A DNA stretch of 64,000 bases from NCBI GenBank assembly GCA_016218915.1, contig JACRCQ010000054.1, positions 1 through 64,000 on the forward strand. Direction: 5' to 3'. Origin of the DNA: Deltaproteobacteria bacterium. GTDB taxonomy: Bacteria; Myxococcota_A; Polyangia; Polyangiales; Polyangiaceae. A program made the position numbers and the translations under genes. A model generated the notes under the pieces. That model searched no databases. It was not told where the DNA came from and worked only from the letters and a program-made list of their open reading frames with translations. Position 1 is the stretch's first letter. Each line of letters begins with the position of its first letter. Below, piece by piece: positions 1-8,920 of this stretch.

Positions 1-270
1 CGGTCTCATCCCCCGCCCAACACACTCACCTGAGGCGCGATCCTCGCTCTGGCTCACCCACGCCCTGTTGCCCCTGCAAGCGAATTGTCCTTGGCACCAC
101 CCGTGCAGGCACCACCCGTGCCGCATCGCGCCCCGCCGCTTCGGGCTTGTTCAATGTCGCACTTCACCGACGCACCCCTCAGCTCGTGGTTGCCCGTGCT
201 GCGGTGGCCGGTGAAGTGCTCACCATTCCTAATTCTGAATTCGCATTCCTGTTCCTAATTCCTAGTTCCC
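1..270. other. Left edge, no gene recognised
   Basis: I see no convincing coding sequence here. Two small things stand out. A 15-bp motif (GGCACCACCCGTGC plus one base) is repeated head to tail at 93-122. An AT-richer stretch at about 223-270 is made of degenerate repeats of CCTAATT/CCTGTT type, just beyond the stop codon of the minus-strand gene that follows. A similar degenerate stretch lies at about 62517-62570. Confidence 0.5.
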
Positions 271-2568
271 TTACTCGGCAATTGCGTACTCCGGACAGAC
301 CGTCAGCCCCGCGTAGCAAGGGAAGGTCAGGCCAGCCAGGGAGTTCTTCACGCACTGCAGAATCTGCGGGTCCACCGAGGCGCCGTCCGCAGGCTTGACG
401 TCCGTCACCTTCCCGTTCGCGTCCACCACGATCACGATCTGGGAGTAGCCCAGATTGGGGCACGAGGCCGCAACCGCGTTGCCCATCTGCTGGTTCTCCG
501 CCTCTGCGCCGCCGCTGATCGGGATGAAGTCCGATGCGAGCTTGAGCAGGCAGGGAGCGTAGGCACCATCGACCGCCGTCTGGGCCGCTGCATTCCAGGC
601 TTCGATGCGCGCCTGGTTCGACGGACCGGCGCATGGGTGGAACGTGGCCATTCCATTGTAGCCGAGGCTGAACGAAGCGGTGGCCTTGCCATTGACGTAT
701 TGAACCCCTCCGTTGAAGCAGGGGACCGCTTGCTGCACGGCCTGGGTGACCCCTGCCCGCTCGGCAGCCAACTCGGCTGGCGTGCAGGATACCGGCACGT
801 CAGGCTTGGCATCCACCGGGGGTGCGGAGTCCTTGCCCGCTTCGACGTCCGTCGCAGCGTCGGACTGCGGAGTCTGCTCGCTTCCCACTTCGGTCTTCCC
901 GCCACAGGCAGGGGAGCTGGCACCGATCACGGTGAACACCAGCGCCGAAGCTGCAGCAGCCCGGAGCGGCGAGAAGAAGGGCGTCTCGCAACCCACGGAC
1001 CGGTGGATCGTGCCCACGCATCTCTCTAGCTTACGCAGCAATCCGAGCGACTGGTCGCGCGCCGATCGCACCAGCTCGCCCGCTTCCCACGCGCCGCAAC
1101 CGTGCTGCGCCAGGGCAAGCGCAGTGCGGAAGCTCTCTGCGTAGAGCGCGTTGACGCGCAGGCGGATCTCCTCGAGCTCCTCGAACACCCCAGCCGTCAG
1201 GCGCTCTGCGCGAAGCTGCTTGACGAGCCGTGCAGCCAGCCACACGTCGTGCGTCCGGTACGCGATGCTGTGATCCCAGAACGACTCCGCGCGCAGCCGC
1301 GTGAAGATGTCTGCGAATCGCCCCATCGCCGGATCGTCGAAGCGGTAGCCGTAGCGAAGCGGATTGCCCTCCAATCGCCCTTCGGCCGCCAGTCGCTCGA
1401 CGAGCCGGGTGCCATGGTACGGCATCATGCGCGTAGCCTCGAACACGCCTGCTGGTGCCGACGCCAGGAACTCGATGTCCTGCTCGACCGAGTCCACGGT
1501 CGCCCACGGGTGCACCATCATCAGATTGCTGACCACCGCAACGTCGTTGTCGCGCAGCGACTGGAGAATCGCACGCGTGTGTTCGCGGGGAGCCTTCCTG
1601 CCGTAGCTGCGCGCCACGTCGTCGGAGCCGAACTCGACCCCAAGGAACACCCGGATCACGCCCGCGCGGGCAACGTGCTCCACGATCGCGGGCGTCAGCC
1701 TGTCCGCCCGCAGCATCGTGCCGATGCCGAGCTTGCCAACCTTCCTTCCTTGCAGCTCTGCCGACAGCCCGTCGATCCACTCGATCGCTTCCGCTTCGCC
1801 GTAGGGCAGCAGGTGCTCGTCGACGAAGTAGAAGTACCGGGCCGCGCGCTCGTGGTAGAGCGCTGCCATCTCCTCGGCCAGCGAGGACAGCGATCGCCGA
1901 CGAACGCCTCCAACGCCCAGGGCGCGCAGATCGGCCAGGCTCTTGCCCGCGCTTCTCCCTTCGCCCAGCTCCTGCAGCTGCAGCGCGGCAGGGCCGCAGT
2001 ACAGACACCGCCCCGCACACCCACGAGTCGCAAGCACGTGCGCAGCCTTCCATCCGAGGATCGACGGCATCTCGTCGTGGCGGGGCGCCAGTTGCATCGG
2101 GACTTCGCAGACCGGAGCCGGGCCGCCATCGCCCGCTCGCGTGGTGATCCCTGCGACGTTGCTGACGCTCGCGCCCTGCTCCAGGGCTCGCACCAGCTGC
2201 ACCAGGGGGACCTCGCCTGCAAAACGGACCACGCTGTCGATCCAGCTGTAGCGCTGCAGCAGCCAATCGCGTGCCAGAGTGGCAAACGGCCCACCGCAGG
2301 TGATGTGCCCCTGGAACCCCCGTGCCCGCAGTGCCTCCCCCAGCGCCAGCGGAGCGATCGCCGACCCCCCGTCCGGCAGCGACAAGCCTACGATCGATGC
2401 GCCGGAACGGGCGATGCTGTCCGCCACGGTCCCGATTTCGCGGACGTCGTTGAGAACCAGGCGCTGGCAACCGATACCGGCCTTTCCGAGCGCGGCCTGG
2501 AGATAGCCGATACCAAGGTTCTCGTTGTCGGGCAAACGCCTTCCTACCAGAGCGACAGCGGTTTTCAT
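271..2568 (-). CDS. B12-fold radical SAM protein fused to a secreted-type C-terminal domain
   Basis: A 765-residue protein. The N-terminal ~150 residues resemble the B12-binding fold that precedes many radical SAM domains, without a visible DxHxxG cobalamin-ligand motif. The radical SAM cluster motif CAGRCLYC (Cys184, Cys188, Cys191) follows, then a normal radical SAM core to about residue 430 and a helical tail. Unusually, the frame continues through a hydrophobic segment (about 535-554) ending in ACGGK, a low-complexity D/A/P linker and a ~160-residue Cys-containing domain. The end of that domain (VDANGKVTDVKP, then a conserved FPCY-like end) resembles TonB-C/AgmX-type domains. The ATG at 2568 is preferred over the GTG at 2595, because the B12-fold start (MKTAVALVG) lies there; neither has a good Shine-Dalgarno. 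Substrate unknown. The radical SAM assignment is firm, the tail assignment tentative. Confidence 0.8.
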   Translation of the reverse strand: MKTAVALVGRRLPDNENLGIGYLQAALGKAGIGCQRLVLNDVREIGTVADSIARSGASIVGLSLPDGGSAIAPLALGEALRARGFQGHITCGGPFATLARDWLLQRYSWIDSVVRFAGEVPLVQLVRALEQGASVSNVAGITTRAGDGGPAPVCEVPMQLAPRHDEMPSILGWKAAHVLATRGCAGRCLYCGPAALQLQELGEGRSAGKSLADLRALGVGGVRRRSLSSLAEEMAALYHERAARYFYFVDEHLLPYGEAEAIEWIDGLSAELQGRKVGKLGIGTMLRADRLTPAIVEHVARAGVIRVFLGVEFGSDDVARSYGRKAPREHTRAILQSLRDNDVAVVSNLMMVHPWATVDSVEQDIEFLASAPAGVFEATRMMPYHGTRLVERLAAEGRLEGNPLRYGYRFDDPAMGRFADIFTRLRAESFWDHSIAYRTHDVWLAARLVKQLRAERLTAGVFEELEEIRLRVNALYAESFRTALALAQHGCGAWEAGELVRSARDQSLGLLRKLERCVGTIHRSVGCETPFFSPLRAAAASALVFTVIGASSPACGGKTEVGSEQTPQSDAATDVEAGKDSAPPVDAKPDVPVSCTPAELAAERAGVTQAVQQAVPCFNGGVQYVNGKATASFSLGYNGMATFHPCAGPSNQARIEAWNAAAQTAVDGAYAPCLLKLASDFIPISGGAEAENQQMGNAVAASCPNLGYSQIVIVVDANGKVTDVKPADGASVDPQILQCVKNSLAGLTFPCYAGLTVCPEYAIAE

Positions 2569-2748
2569 GGGCGGGATGATACACGATCGACCCACGAGCG
2601 GGTGAGGCCCCCACTGATGCCTCGAGTCCGCAAATGAGGTCTCACGGGTGAACGGCCCCCGCAGGAGCGCGCAATAGAAAACGCCTGCGAATCAAGCACG
2701 CCGAAGCGGGCCGTGTGCGGAACGATTCTTGATCCCTCTTCGGGTGCC

Positions 2749-3711
2749 ATGAGAATCGTGCGTGAAATCGCTGCTCTCGCCCTGGTGCTTCTGACCGGTG
2801 ATGGGGGCGGTCCAGTCGCGCATTACGCTCGTACTGTGACGCGTTCTGACATCGGAATCGTGGTTGCCCCGCCTTTGGCCGAACCGGTGCCCACCGCGGC
2901 CGAGCCCCAGGACCAGCCTCCGCTTCCAGCCGCCGAGCAACCCGCGGGCCTGGATCGAGCCATCGAACGGCACCTGGGTGTGGCTTTGCTGCACATTCCC
3001 AAGGGGTTCCGTACGGACAGGTGCGACCTTGTCATCCATTTCCATGGGGCTGCCAGCACCTATGAACCCCAGTTCGACGCCGCCCAGACAGGAGCCGCGT
3101 TGCTCCTGATCAATGCAGGCATCCAATCCGGCCCGTACGAGACTCGCTTCGCCGACGCACACGGGCTCGACCGGGCGCTCATTGTTGCGCAGAAGGGGCT
3201 CGACGATGCGCTTGGAGCATCGCAGTGCAAGATTGGCAGGGTTGCGCTGAGCGCATGGAGCGCCGGGTACGGTGCGGTGCTGAAGATCCTTGCGCACAAG
3301 AGCAATGTGGAGCGGATCGACGCTGTCCTTCTGGCAGATGGCATGCACGCGGGGTACCGGCCCAAGTCCACCAGCGAAGTGGATCCGATCGGGATGGCAC
3401 CGTTCACGCGCTTTGCCTCGGAGGCCGCGTTTGGCAACAAGCTGATGTCGGTGACGCACTCCACGGTGGTGACGCAGCCGCATGCGAGCACCAAGGAGAC
3501 CGCCGCGTTCTTGATCCAGGCAACGAGCATGACCCGGCGCACGGTGGAGAGCACCGGACCGCGCAACATGGTCATGACCTACCGGGCAGATCTGCGCGGG
3601 ATGCACGTCAAGGGATTCGAAGGCGGGGATGCCGCCGCGCACAGCGACCACCTCTACAACTTCGGTGAGCTGCTGCTGGGGGATCTGCGGGATCGCTGGC
3701 AGACGATCTAG
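2749..3711 (+). CDS. Secreted alpha/beta-hydrolase-like protein
   Basis: A 320-residue protein starting MRIVREIAALALVLL, a signal-peptide-like N-terminus; the upstream in-frame codon at 2713 would only add a non-signal stretch. After a Pro-rich linker comes a hydrolase-like core. VIHFHGAAS resembles an oxyanion-hole strand, and SAWSAGYG resembles a nucleophile elbow with the Ser in A-W-S-A-G. Later His residues (HSDHLYN near the C-terminus) could complete a triad. Substrate unknown, and it could be an inactive member of the fold. Its stop lies 7 nt from the stop of the convergent OmpA-like gene. Confidence 0.6.
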   Translation: MRIVREIAALALVLLTGDGGGPVAHYARTVTRSDIGIVVAPPLAEPVPTAAEPQDQPPLPAAEQPAGLDRAIERHLGVALLHIPKGFRTDRCDLVIHFHGAASTYEPQFDAAQTGAALLLINAGIQSGPYETRFADAHGLDRALIVAQKGLDDALGASQCKIGRVALSAWSAGYGAVLKILAHKSNVERIDAVLLADGMHAGYRPKSTSEVDPIGMAPFTRFASEAAFGNKLMSVTHSTVVTQPHASTKETAAFLIQATSMTRRTVESTGPRNMVMTYRADLRGMHVKGFEGGDAAAHSDHLYNFGELLLGDLRDRWQTI

Positions 3712-3718
3712 GCGGGGG

Positions 3719-4585
3719 TCACATCTGCGTGAGTGACTTGAGGTCGAGCATCTCTTCGACGTTGGGGACGACGACGAGCTCGACGCGGCGGTTCTTGCCC
3801 ATGTTGGCGGGCGCATCGTTGGGCACGATCGGATCGGTCTCGCCGTAGCCTGCGGCGCTCCAGTGCGAGACGGCGAGTCCCCCGCCCGGCTCGGTCTTGG
3901 GGAAGCCGGGCTTGGGCTTGGCGACCTTGTCGGGCGCGATCAGGAACACGAGCACCTGGCGCGCTCGCATCAGGCTCAGGCCCCAGTTGTCCACGTAGGG
4001 GCCATGGGTGAGCGGCGCGTTGTCGGTGTGCCCAGCGACCTGGAAGTCCCGCTCGCGAAGGGTCGCATCGTTGCGCACGACCTCAGCCACCTTGAGCAGC
4101 ACCTGCTTGCCCTCTTCCTTGAGGTCGGTCTTGCCCGTGTCGAACAGGATGTCGCCAGGCAGGCTGATGACCATCCGGTTCTTGCGGATGTTGACCTTGA
4201 GGCCGAGCTTGACCAGCGCGTCGAGCTTCCTGCGCAGCTCGATCATGCGCGCCTTGATCAGCTCGAGCGTGCGCGCACGCGCCTTGTAGTCCTCGAGGGC
4301 CTTCTTCATCTCCGCCAGGTTGGCGTTGAGCGCCTCGATCGTCTTGCCCTTGCTCTCCAGGCCCATGCCCATGGCCTGCAGCTCCTGCTCGAGGGCAGAT
4401 ACCCGTTGCTTGGCCGCGTCGAGCTCCTGCTGCAAGCCGGCGATCTTCTTGTCGCGCTGCTGGGTCTGCATGACCTGCTGGTTGTACTTGTCGAGCTGGG
4501 CCTGCCACTCGGCCTCCGAGTGACCGCAGCCCAACGCAGCCCATGCCAGCACAGGAAGGCCCCAGGAAACGTGTCGAATTCTCAT
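3719..4585 (-). CDS. OmpA-like peptidoglycan-binding lipoprotein with coiled coil
   Basis: 288 residues. The start at 4585 gives a lipoprotein signal (lipobox AALGC, Cys about 19); the open frame extends upstream only through the CCCGAA repeat tract and is not coding there. Residues ~25-130 are a charged heptad-rich coiled coil (KIAGLQQELDAAKQRV and following). The C-terminal ~140 residues are an OmpA/MotB domain: DILFDTGKTDLKEEGK, then VAGHTDNAP, LSLMRARQV, and the closing AGYGETDPI...NRRVELVV. Such lipoproteins tether the outer membrane to peptidoglycan (family knowledge). It is last in a minus-strand run, 209 bp after the FG-GAP/CARDB lipoprotein. Confidence 0.88.
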   Translation of the reverse strand: MRIRHVSWGLPVLAWAALGCGHSEAEWQAQLDKYNQQVMQTQQRDKKIAGLQQELDAAKQRVSALEQELQAMGMGLESKGKTIEALNANLAEMKKALEDYKARARTLELIKARMIELRRKLDALVKLGLKVNIRKNRMVISLPGDILFDTGKTDLKEEGKQVLLKVAEVVRNDATLRERDFQVAGHTDNAPLTHGPYVDNWGLSLMRARQVLVFLIAPDKVAKPKPGFPKTEPGGGLAVSHWSAAGYGETDPIVPNDAPANMGKNRRVELVVVPNVEEMLDLKSLTQM

Positions 4586-4700
4586 GGGCTGGACGATGGT
4601 CTCGTCCTGGGCGGGCTGCAACCGGAAAAAGGCGGCGCCGGAAGCCGAAACCCCAAGCACGAAGTCCCTGCCGCAGCGCCCATATCCCGAAACTCGCGAG

Positions 4701-4754
4701 CCCGAGCCCGAACCCGAACCCGAACCCGAACCCGAACCCAAGCCCGAGCCCGAG
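4701..4754. repeat. (CCCGAA)n hexanucleotide tract
   Basis: Nine contiguous hexamers: CCCGAG, five CCCGAA, CCCAAG, then two CCCGAG. They lie between the OmpA-like lipoprotein start and the stop of the upstream lipoprotein gene, followed by degenerate GCCTGAA/GGAGCCT units to about 4793. Any frame through it is low-complexity Gly/Ser or Pro/Glu and not protein-like. Such tracts can vary in length by slippage, and this one is placed to affect spacing upstream of the lipoprotein start. Confidence 0.85.
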
Positions 4755-4794
4755 CGGCAAACCACTGAAGCCTGAAGCCCGGAGCCTGGAGCCT

Positions 4795-7700
4795 CTACTG
4801 GATCTTGTTGCAGATGATCTTGTCAGCCACCGTGTCCGAGTTGTTGCCGTCGTTGCACTCGACAATCGCATTGTCCGGGTCCACGACGCCGTAGATCAGC
4901 ACCAGCAGCCCCTTGGGAAATCCGGTGAGCGTGGCTGTGACCGAGGCGTTTCCCCCTGGCGCAATCGGACCAGGAATGACCTCCTCGTGCAACGGCGTGC
5001 CCCCGGCGCTGGGATCGCCCGCGTAGTACCGCACCCGCACGTTCGAGGCAGGCGCCGATCCGTCGTTGTACACCGTGGTCGGCACCTTCGGCTCCGGACA
5101 CGTCGCGTTCGAAACCGCCCCGAGATCGATCCGCAGATCCGCCATCGCGACTCCAGGATCAACCTTGATCTTCCTTTCGTTGTTCCCTTCGTCGCACTCG
5201 CGCGCCGTGTTGCCGTCGTCGACCACCACCCGGATCTGATCCGGCAGCACTCCGGGCGCGTTGTTCACCGCGTCGTAGTGCACCGTCACCAGCACCGCCT
5301 CTCCGGGCTCCAGGCTCGTCTGCAGCGTCGCTGTCAGCGCCACCGCACCCGGCCCATGCAACGCCTCCTGCAGCGGCGGCGTGGTCCATTCGCCGTAGAA
5401 GCCGATGACCACGCCAGGGCCCACGCGAAGATCGCCGATGTTGCGGACCTGCACGATGACGTCCAGCTTGGACGACAGCTGGCCGCAGGCAGCGTCCGGG
5501 GAGCTCACCTGGACGTCGCCAGCCTTGAGGTCCGGCGCTACGTCGTAGTTGCGCGGGTTCGACCGGTACGTGTTGTACCTGCGCCCGTTGAGCGTCTTCC
5601 AGCTCTCCGCCTCGAACACGGGGATCTTCCCGCTCTCGGTCACGTTCGTCACATGGTAGGCGTGCTGGTTCCAGATCCGACGCGCCGACACCCACAGGTC
5701 GCTCGCGTCGCCCCACACCTCGATCCCGTTGTTGTACTGGCTCTTGAGCGACTCCGAGCAGAACCCGGACTCGTTCGTGGTCGCAAACACGATCTCGGCG
5801 TTGCCGTCGTTGTCCACGTCGGCCACCACCGGGTACTCGATGCGCGTCCTGCTCTCCGAAGGCTCCCGGAACCACACATCCCCGGTCAGCCCATCGTAGA
5901 TCCGGAACCTGCACTCGTCGTTGTACACCACCTCTGCGGCGCCATCGCCGTTGAAGTCGAACACGCTCGATCCCGTCACCTGGCTCGAGTCGTCCTCGGT
6001 CGTCCTCTTCCACCCGTTGTGCAGACACACGCACTTGCCCAGCGATTCGTTGCACGCGAACCGGGTCAGATCCCCGCAGTCCGAGTCCTTCGTGCAGGCC
6101 TGGGCCGGCGGTGTGCGCGCCTTGTTCACCGACGCGACGTGCGCTGTGTCGTCGGCCGGCGCCAGAGGCCACGCATCGCACACGCCGTTAACGGTCGGAT
6201 CCTGCAGGTCCGCCACCACGAAGGCGGCCGCAAATGCGCTGCTCACTTCGGGGAACCCGTCGCCATCGAAGTCGTCGACGTTCGGCGTGCCTCCTCCAGA
6301 GGGCGCGAGCTGGATGTTCCTGAGCTGATCGCCGGTTTCGCCGTTGAAGATCTGAAGGTATCCGGCCGAGATCACGATCACCTCGGCCTTGCCGTCCAGC
6401 GGGTTGTTGGGTCCCGGCGCTGCTACCACGTCGGCCCCGAGGATGTCGGCCACGGCGCAGAATCCCTCGCGACGGCCGTTGGGAACCAGGGTGGTGCCAT
6501 TCTTCGCCTGGCCATCCCACACCACGGGCAGCTGCCCCGCGCACCACGCGATCTCGTCTGCGTCCGTCTCCGTACCCTTGCAATCCGCTCGCTTCTGCGC
6601 ACCCGCAGGGGCCTTCGGATACCGGTACACGGTCGTGCCCGCGACGATCTCCTGACGGCTGTCGCCCACCAGATTGGCGATGCACGACACCGGGCCCTGG
6701 TTGTTCTTGCCGTAGTTGATGCTCCCCTCGAACCGATCGAGGATTCCCAGGGTTCCGCCCTGCGGCTTGGCAAGGGTCAGCACGATGCGCCCCACCACGA
6801 TCTCGACGAACCCTGCGTTGTCGATGTTCGCAAGCGTCGGCGCTGGATTGGGCCCGCCGACCTGGTAGATCGTGCTCGTGGTGATCAGCACGCCCGTGTT
6901 GCTGTAGATCCGGACCTCTGCGTCTGCTGCCCCTGCCCCCTCGGTGATCGCTACGATCTCCGGAAGCCCGTCATAGTCCAAGTCGCCCACGGCAAGGCTC
7001 GCCGTCGAGTCCAGGTCCGCGTTTGCACACGCGCACGTGACCGTCGTGGGATCCGTCCCCTCGTGCCACACCGTGGTCCCGCACGATGCGAAGAAGTCCT
7101 TGCCCTTGTTCGCGCCGCCTCCGTGAATCGCCCGCAGCACGCCGTTGGTGGACAGGTCGTGGTTGCAGAACGTCGTGAAGATGATCTCCGGGAAGTCGCG
7201 CTCGTCGACCAGCCCGTCGCCGTTGTCGTCGTCGAGATTCGCGACCAGCGGCGCCATCACCACCTGCGCCGACGGGGGGAAAGGGCTGCCGTTGGCGTTC
7301 GGGTCCGCGAACGTGCCGCCCCAGCTGATCTCGTTGGTGGGGAGCATGTTCTGGAAGGGCTCCGGAGGAAGCGAGCAGGTGGGCTTCTGCCCGGTTCCCA
7401 CGCAGCCGTCCACGTCGCACGTGGTGAACGCCGGACAGTCCCAGTCATCCTCGCAGCCGCACGTTGCCAGGCTTCCCACGGCCGAGCACTTGCTGTCGAA
7501 GTAGGAAGATCCGCTTCCGCACGTGTACTTCGTGGCTTCGCCGCTTCCGTTGGGAAGACAGGCCATCACCGACTTGCCTTCGCAGCGGGTGGAGCCGGCC
7601 ACGCACTCGTCGTCCACGCAGATGGTGCCGTTGCAGTACTGCGGGACGCCGCACTGCAGATCCGTGGTGCAGGAGTTGTCCTTGCAATAGGCTCCGGCAT

Positions 7701-8052
7701 CGGTGGCGACGCAGACCTGGGTCGGCAAGCAGCCGAGCTCGCTGCAGAGGTTCGGGATGCAGGTGCTGCCGCCGTCGCTCACCACGCAATGCTGATCCAC
7801 TGGGCAATTCGCGTCGCTGCACGGATCGACATCCGCCGCATCGGCGTCTGTGCCGCCTTCGGTGAGGATCGTGCCGCCCGAGCCGCCGGTGCCGCCGGGT
7901 GACGTGTCCGCCTGATCGGTCGACGCGTCGGTGGCTCCGCCGGAGCCTCCGGTCTGTGCAGGGGGAGAGACGACTTCAGGATTGCCCCCGCAGCCAGCGA
8001 GCGCGAGGAGTATCCAGGGAAGAGCAGGAGCAGCACGGGAAAAGAAGCGCAT
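4795..8052 (-). CDS. Large lipoprotein with Cys-rich, FG-GAP and CARDB domains
   Basis: 1085 residues, signal peptide with lipobox LLALAGC. Order: a Gly/Ser/Thr/Asp linker (~20-75); an EGF-like Cys-rich block (~76-230, repeated CxxDxxCPxxxxC patterns); several FG-GAP/VCBS-type calcium loops (NLDDDNGDGLVDE, GDLDYDGLPEIV, DFDGDGFPEV, DFNGDGAAEV, DVDNDGNAEIV) suggesting a beta-propeller; then two CARDB-type domains (~860-970 and ~975-1085), each ending in a D-N-x-x-x-E-C-(D/N)-E/D-G-N-N motif. Such proteins are usually surface-exposed and bind calcium (family knowledge); no enzymatic motif is visible. It starts 58 bp after the methyltransferase stop on the same strand. Confidence 0.85.
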   Translation of the reverse strand: MRFFSRAAPALPWILLALAGCGGNPEVVSPPAQTGGSGGATDASTDQADTSPGGTGGSGGTILTEGGTDADAADVDPCSDANCPVDQHCVVSDGGSTCIPNLCSELGCLPTQVCVATDAGAYCKDNSCTTDLQCGVPQYCNGTICVDDECVAGSTRCEGKSVMACLPNGSGEATKYTCGSGSSYFDSKCSAVGSLATCGCEDDWDCPAFTTCDVDGCVGTGQKPTCSLPPEPFQNMLPTNEISWGGTFADPNANGSPFPPSAQVVMAPLVANLDDDNGDGLVDERDFPEIIFTTFCNHDLSTNGVLRAIHGGGANKGKDFFASCGTTVWHEGTDPTTVTCACANADLDSTASLAVGDLDYDGLPEIVAITEGAGAADAEVRIYSNTGVLITTSTIYQVGGPNPAPTLANIDNAGFVEIVVGRIVLTLAKPQGGTLGILDRFEGSINYGKNNQGPVSCIANLVGDSRQEIVAGTTVYRYPKAPAGAQKRADCKGTETDADEIAWCAGQLPVVWDGQAKNGTTLVPNGRREGFCAVADILGADVVAAPGPNNPLDGKAEVIVISAGYLQIFNGETGDQLRNIQLAPSGGGTPNVDDFDGDGFPEVSSAFAAAFVVADLQDPTVNGVCDAWPLAPADDTAHVASVNKARTPPAQACTKDSDCGDLTRFACNESLGKCVCLHNGWKRTTEDDSSQVTGSSVFDFNGDGAAEVVYNDECRFRIYDGLTGDVWFREPSESRTRIEYPVVADVDNDGNAEIVFATTNESGFCSESLKSQYNNGIEVWGDASDLWVSARRIWNQHAYHVTNVTESGKIPVFEAESWKTLNGRRYNTYRSNPRNYDVAPDLKAGDVQVSSPDAACGQLSSKLDVIVQVRNIGDLRVGPGVVIGFYGEWTTPPLQEALHGPGAVALTATLQTSLEPGEAVLVTVHYDAVNNAPGVLPDQIRVVVDDGNTARECDEGNNERKIKVDPGVAMADLRIDLGAVSNATCPEPKVPTTVYNDGSAPASNVRVRYYAGDPSAGGTPLHEEVIPGPIAPGGNASVTATLTGFPKGLLVLIYGVVDPDNAIVECNDGNNSDTVADKIICNKIQ

Positions 8053-8110
8053 GGGGCGATGATACGGGACATCGCGCCTCTGGCAACGGGGATCGACTCG
8101 GCGTGCCCGA

Positions 8111-8920
8111 TCAGCGGTCCACGCCGACCACGGCGCCCAAGGCCGGATCGTAGTAGTTCATGCACTCGCCGCGCACCTTGGTTCCGACAGCGCGCACGAA
8201 GCCGAGGTAGCGGCCCGCGTCGCGCTCGATCGCTTCCGCATCGGATGGGAAGTGGTTCTTGCCCGCTGCCTCGCACGCGCGCTCGAAGTCGGCCCACAAG
8301 CGCCAGCCGTCAGCGAGCAGATCGGTCTTCACCCCCTCGAGCTTGCCGCTGCGACGCCACAGCTGGCCCCACCAATCCGGCGAGTGGAATCCCCACAGCT
8401 CGTCTTCCCAGAAGATCTTGCCGTTGGACTGCGGCTGCGTCAGATGCGCTGGCGCTTGCCCTTCAATCTCCTGGACCAGCCCGGGCGTGACCATCCCGAT
8501 CTGGCCGCCCGTCCGGAGCATGCCGGTCACGTACGCCAGATACATCTGGTCGGTGCCGAAGTAGTGGTAGCTGTCGATCGACACGATCGCGTCAAAGTAG
8601 CCCTGGGCAAATGGAAGAGCGTGCGCCTCGGCCTTGATGGGGCAGACCAGCTCGCCCACGCCCGCCTCGCAGACCCGACGCCAGTTGTGGTCCGGGCTCA
8701 TCCACAGGTCTGCGGCCCAGACCCGAACACCGAATTCCTTGGCGAGAAAGATGCTGCTCAGGGCCTTTCCGCACCCGAGGTCGAGCACGCGCATGCCAGG
8801 CTCCAGGGCCAGGGCCCCGGTCAACCACTCGACCAGCCACAGGGCATTGGGCCCCATCTGGTGCTCCATCATCCACTGGGGATCATAGGCAGCGGACCTG
8901 GGGAATTGAGGCCTTACCAC
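8111..8920 (-). CDS. SAM-dependent methyltransferase (class I)
   Basis: About 269 residues from a GTG at 8920. The first SAM motif is clear (MRVLDLGCGKALSS), followed by VWAADLW and a post-motif FDAIVSIDSYHYFG. The family normally begins near FPRSAAYDPQWMMEHQMGPN, which favours the GTG (overlapping the preceding stop by 7 nt) over the long upstream extension, which is out of frame with a real gene. An ATG at 8872 is the alternative. The substrate is not evident. The overlap suggests translational coupling to the TPR protein and membership of the kinase operon. Confidence 0.8.
   Translation of the reverse strand: MVRPQFPRSAAYDPQWMMEHQMGPNALWLVEWLTGALALEPGMRVLDLGCGKALSSIFLAKEFGVRVWAADLWMSPDHNWRRVCEAGVGELVCPIKAEAHALPFAQGYFDAIVSIDSYHYFGTDQMYLAYVTGMLRTGGQIGMVTPGLVQEIEGQAPAHLTQPQSNGKIFWEDELWGFHSPDWWGQLWRRSGKLEGVKTDLLADGWRLWADFERACEAAGKNHFPSDAEAIERDAGRYLGFVRAVGTKVRGECMNYYDPALGAVVGVDR

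Noticed and set aside
271..2568. RiPP biosynthetic cluster around the radical SAM gene
   Set aside because: No precursor peptide, transporter or protease gene lies beside it, and the downstream gene is a hydrolase-like protein on the other strand.
4543..7902. 1119-codon plus-strand open frame
   Set aside because: It is antisense to the FG-GAP/CARDB lipoprotein, is Arg/Val/His-rich with no domain, and arises from high GC at third positions.
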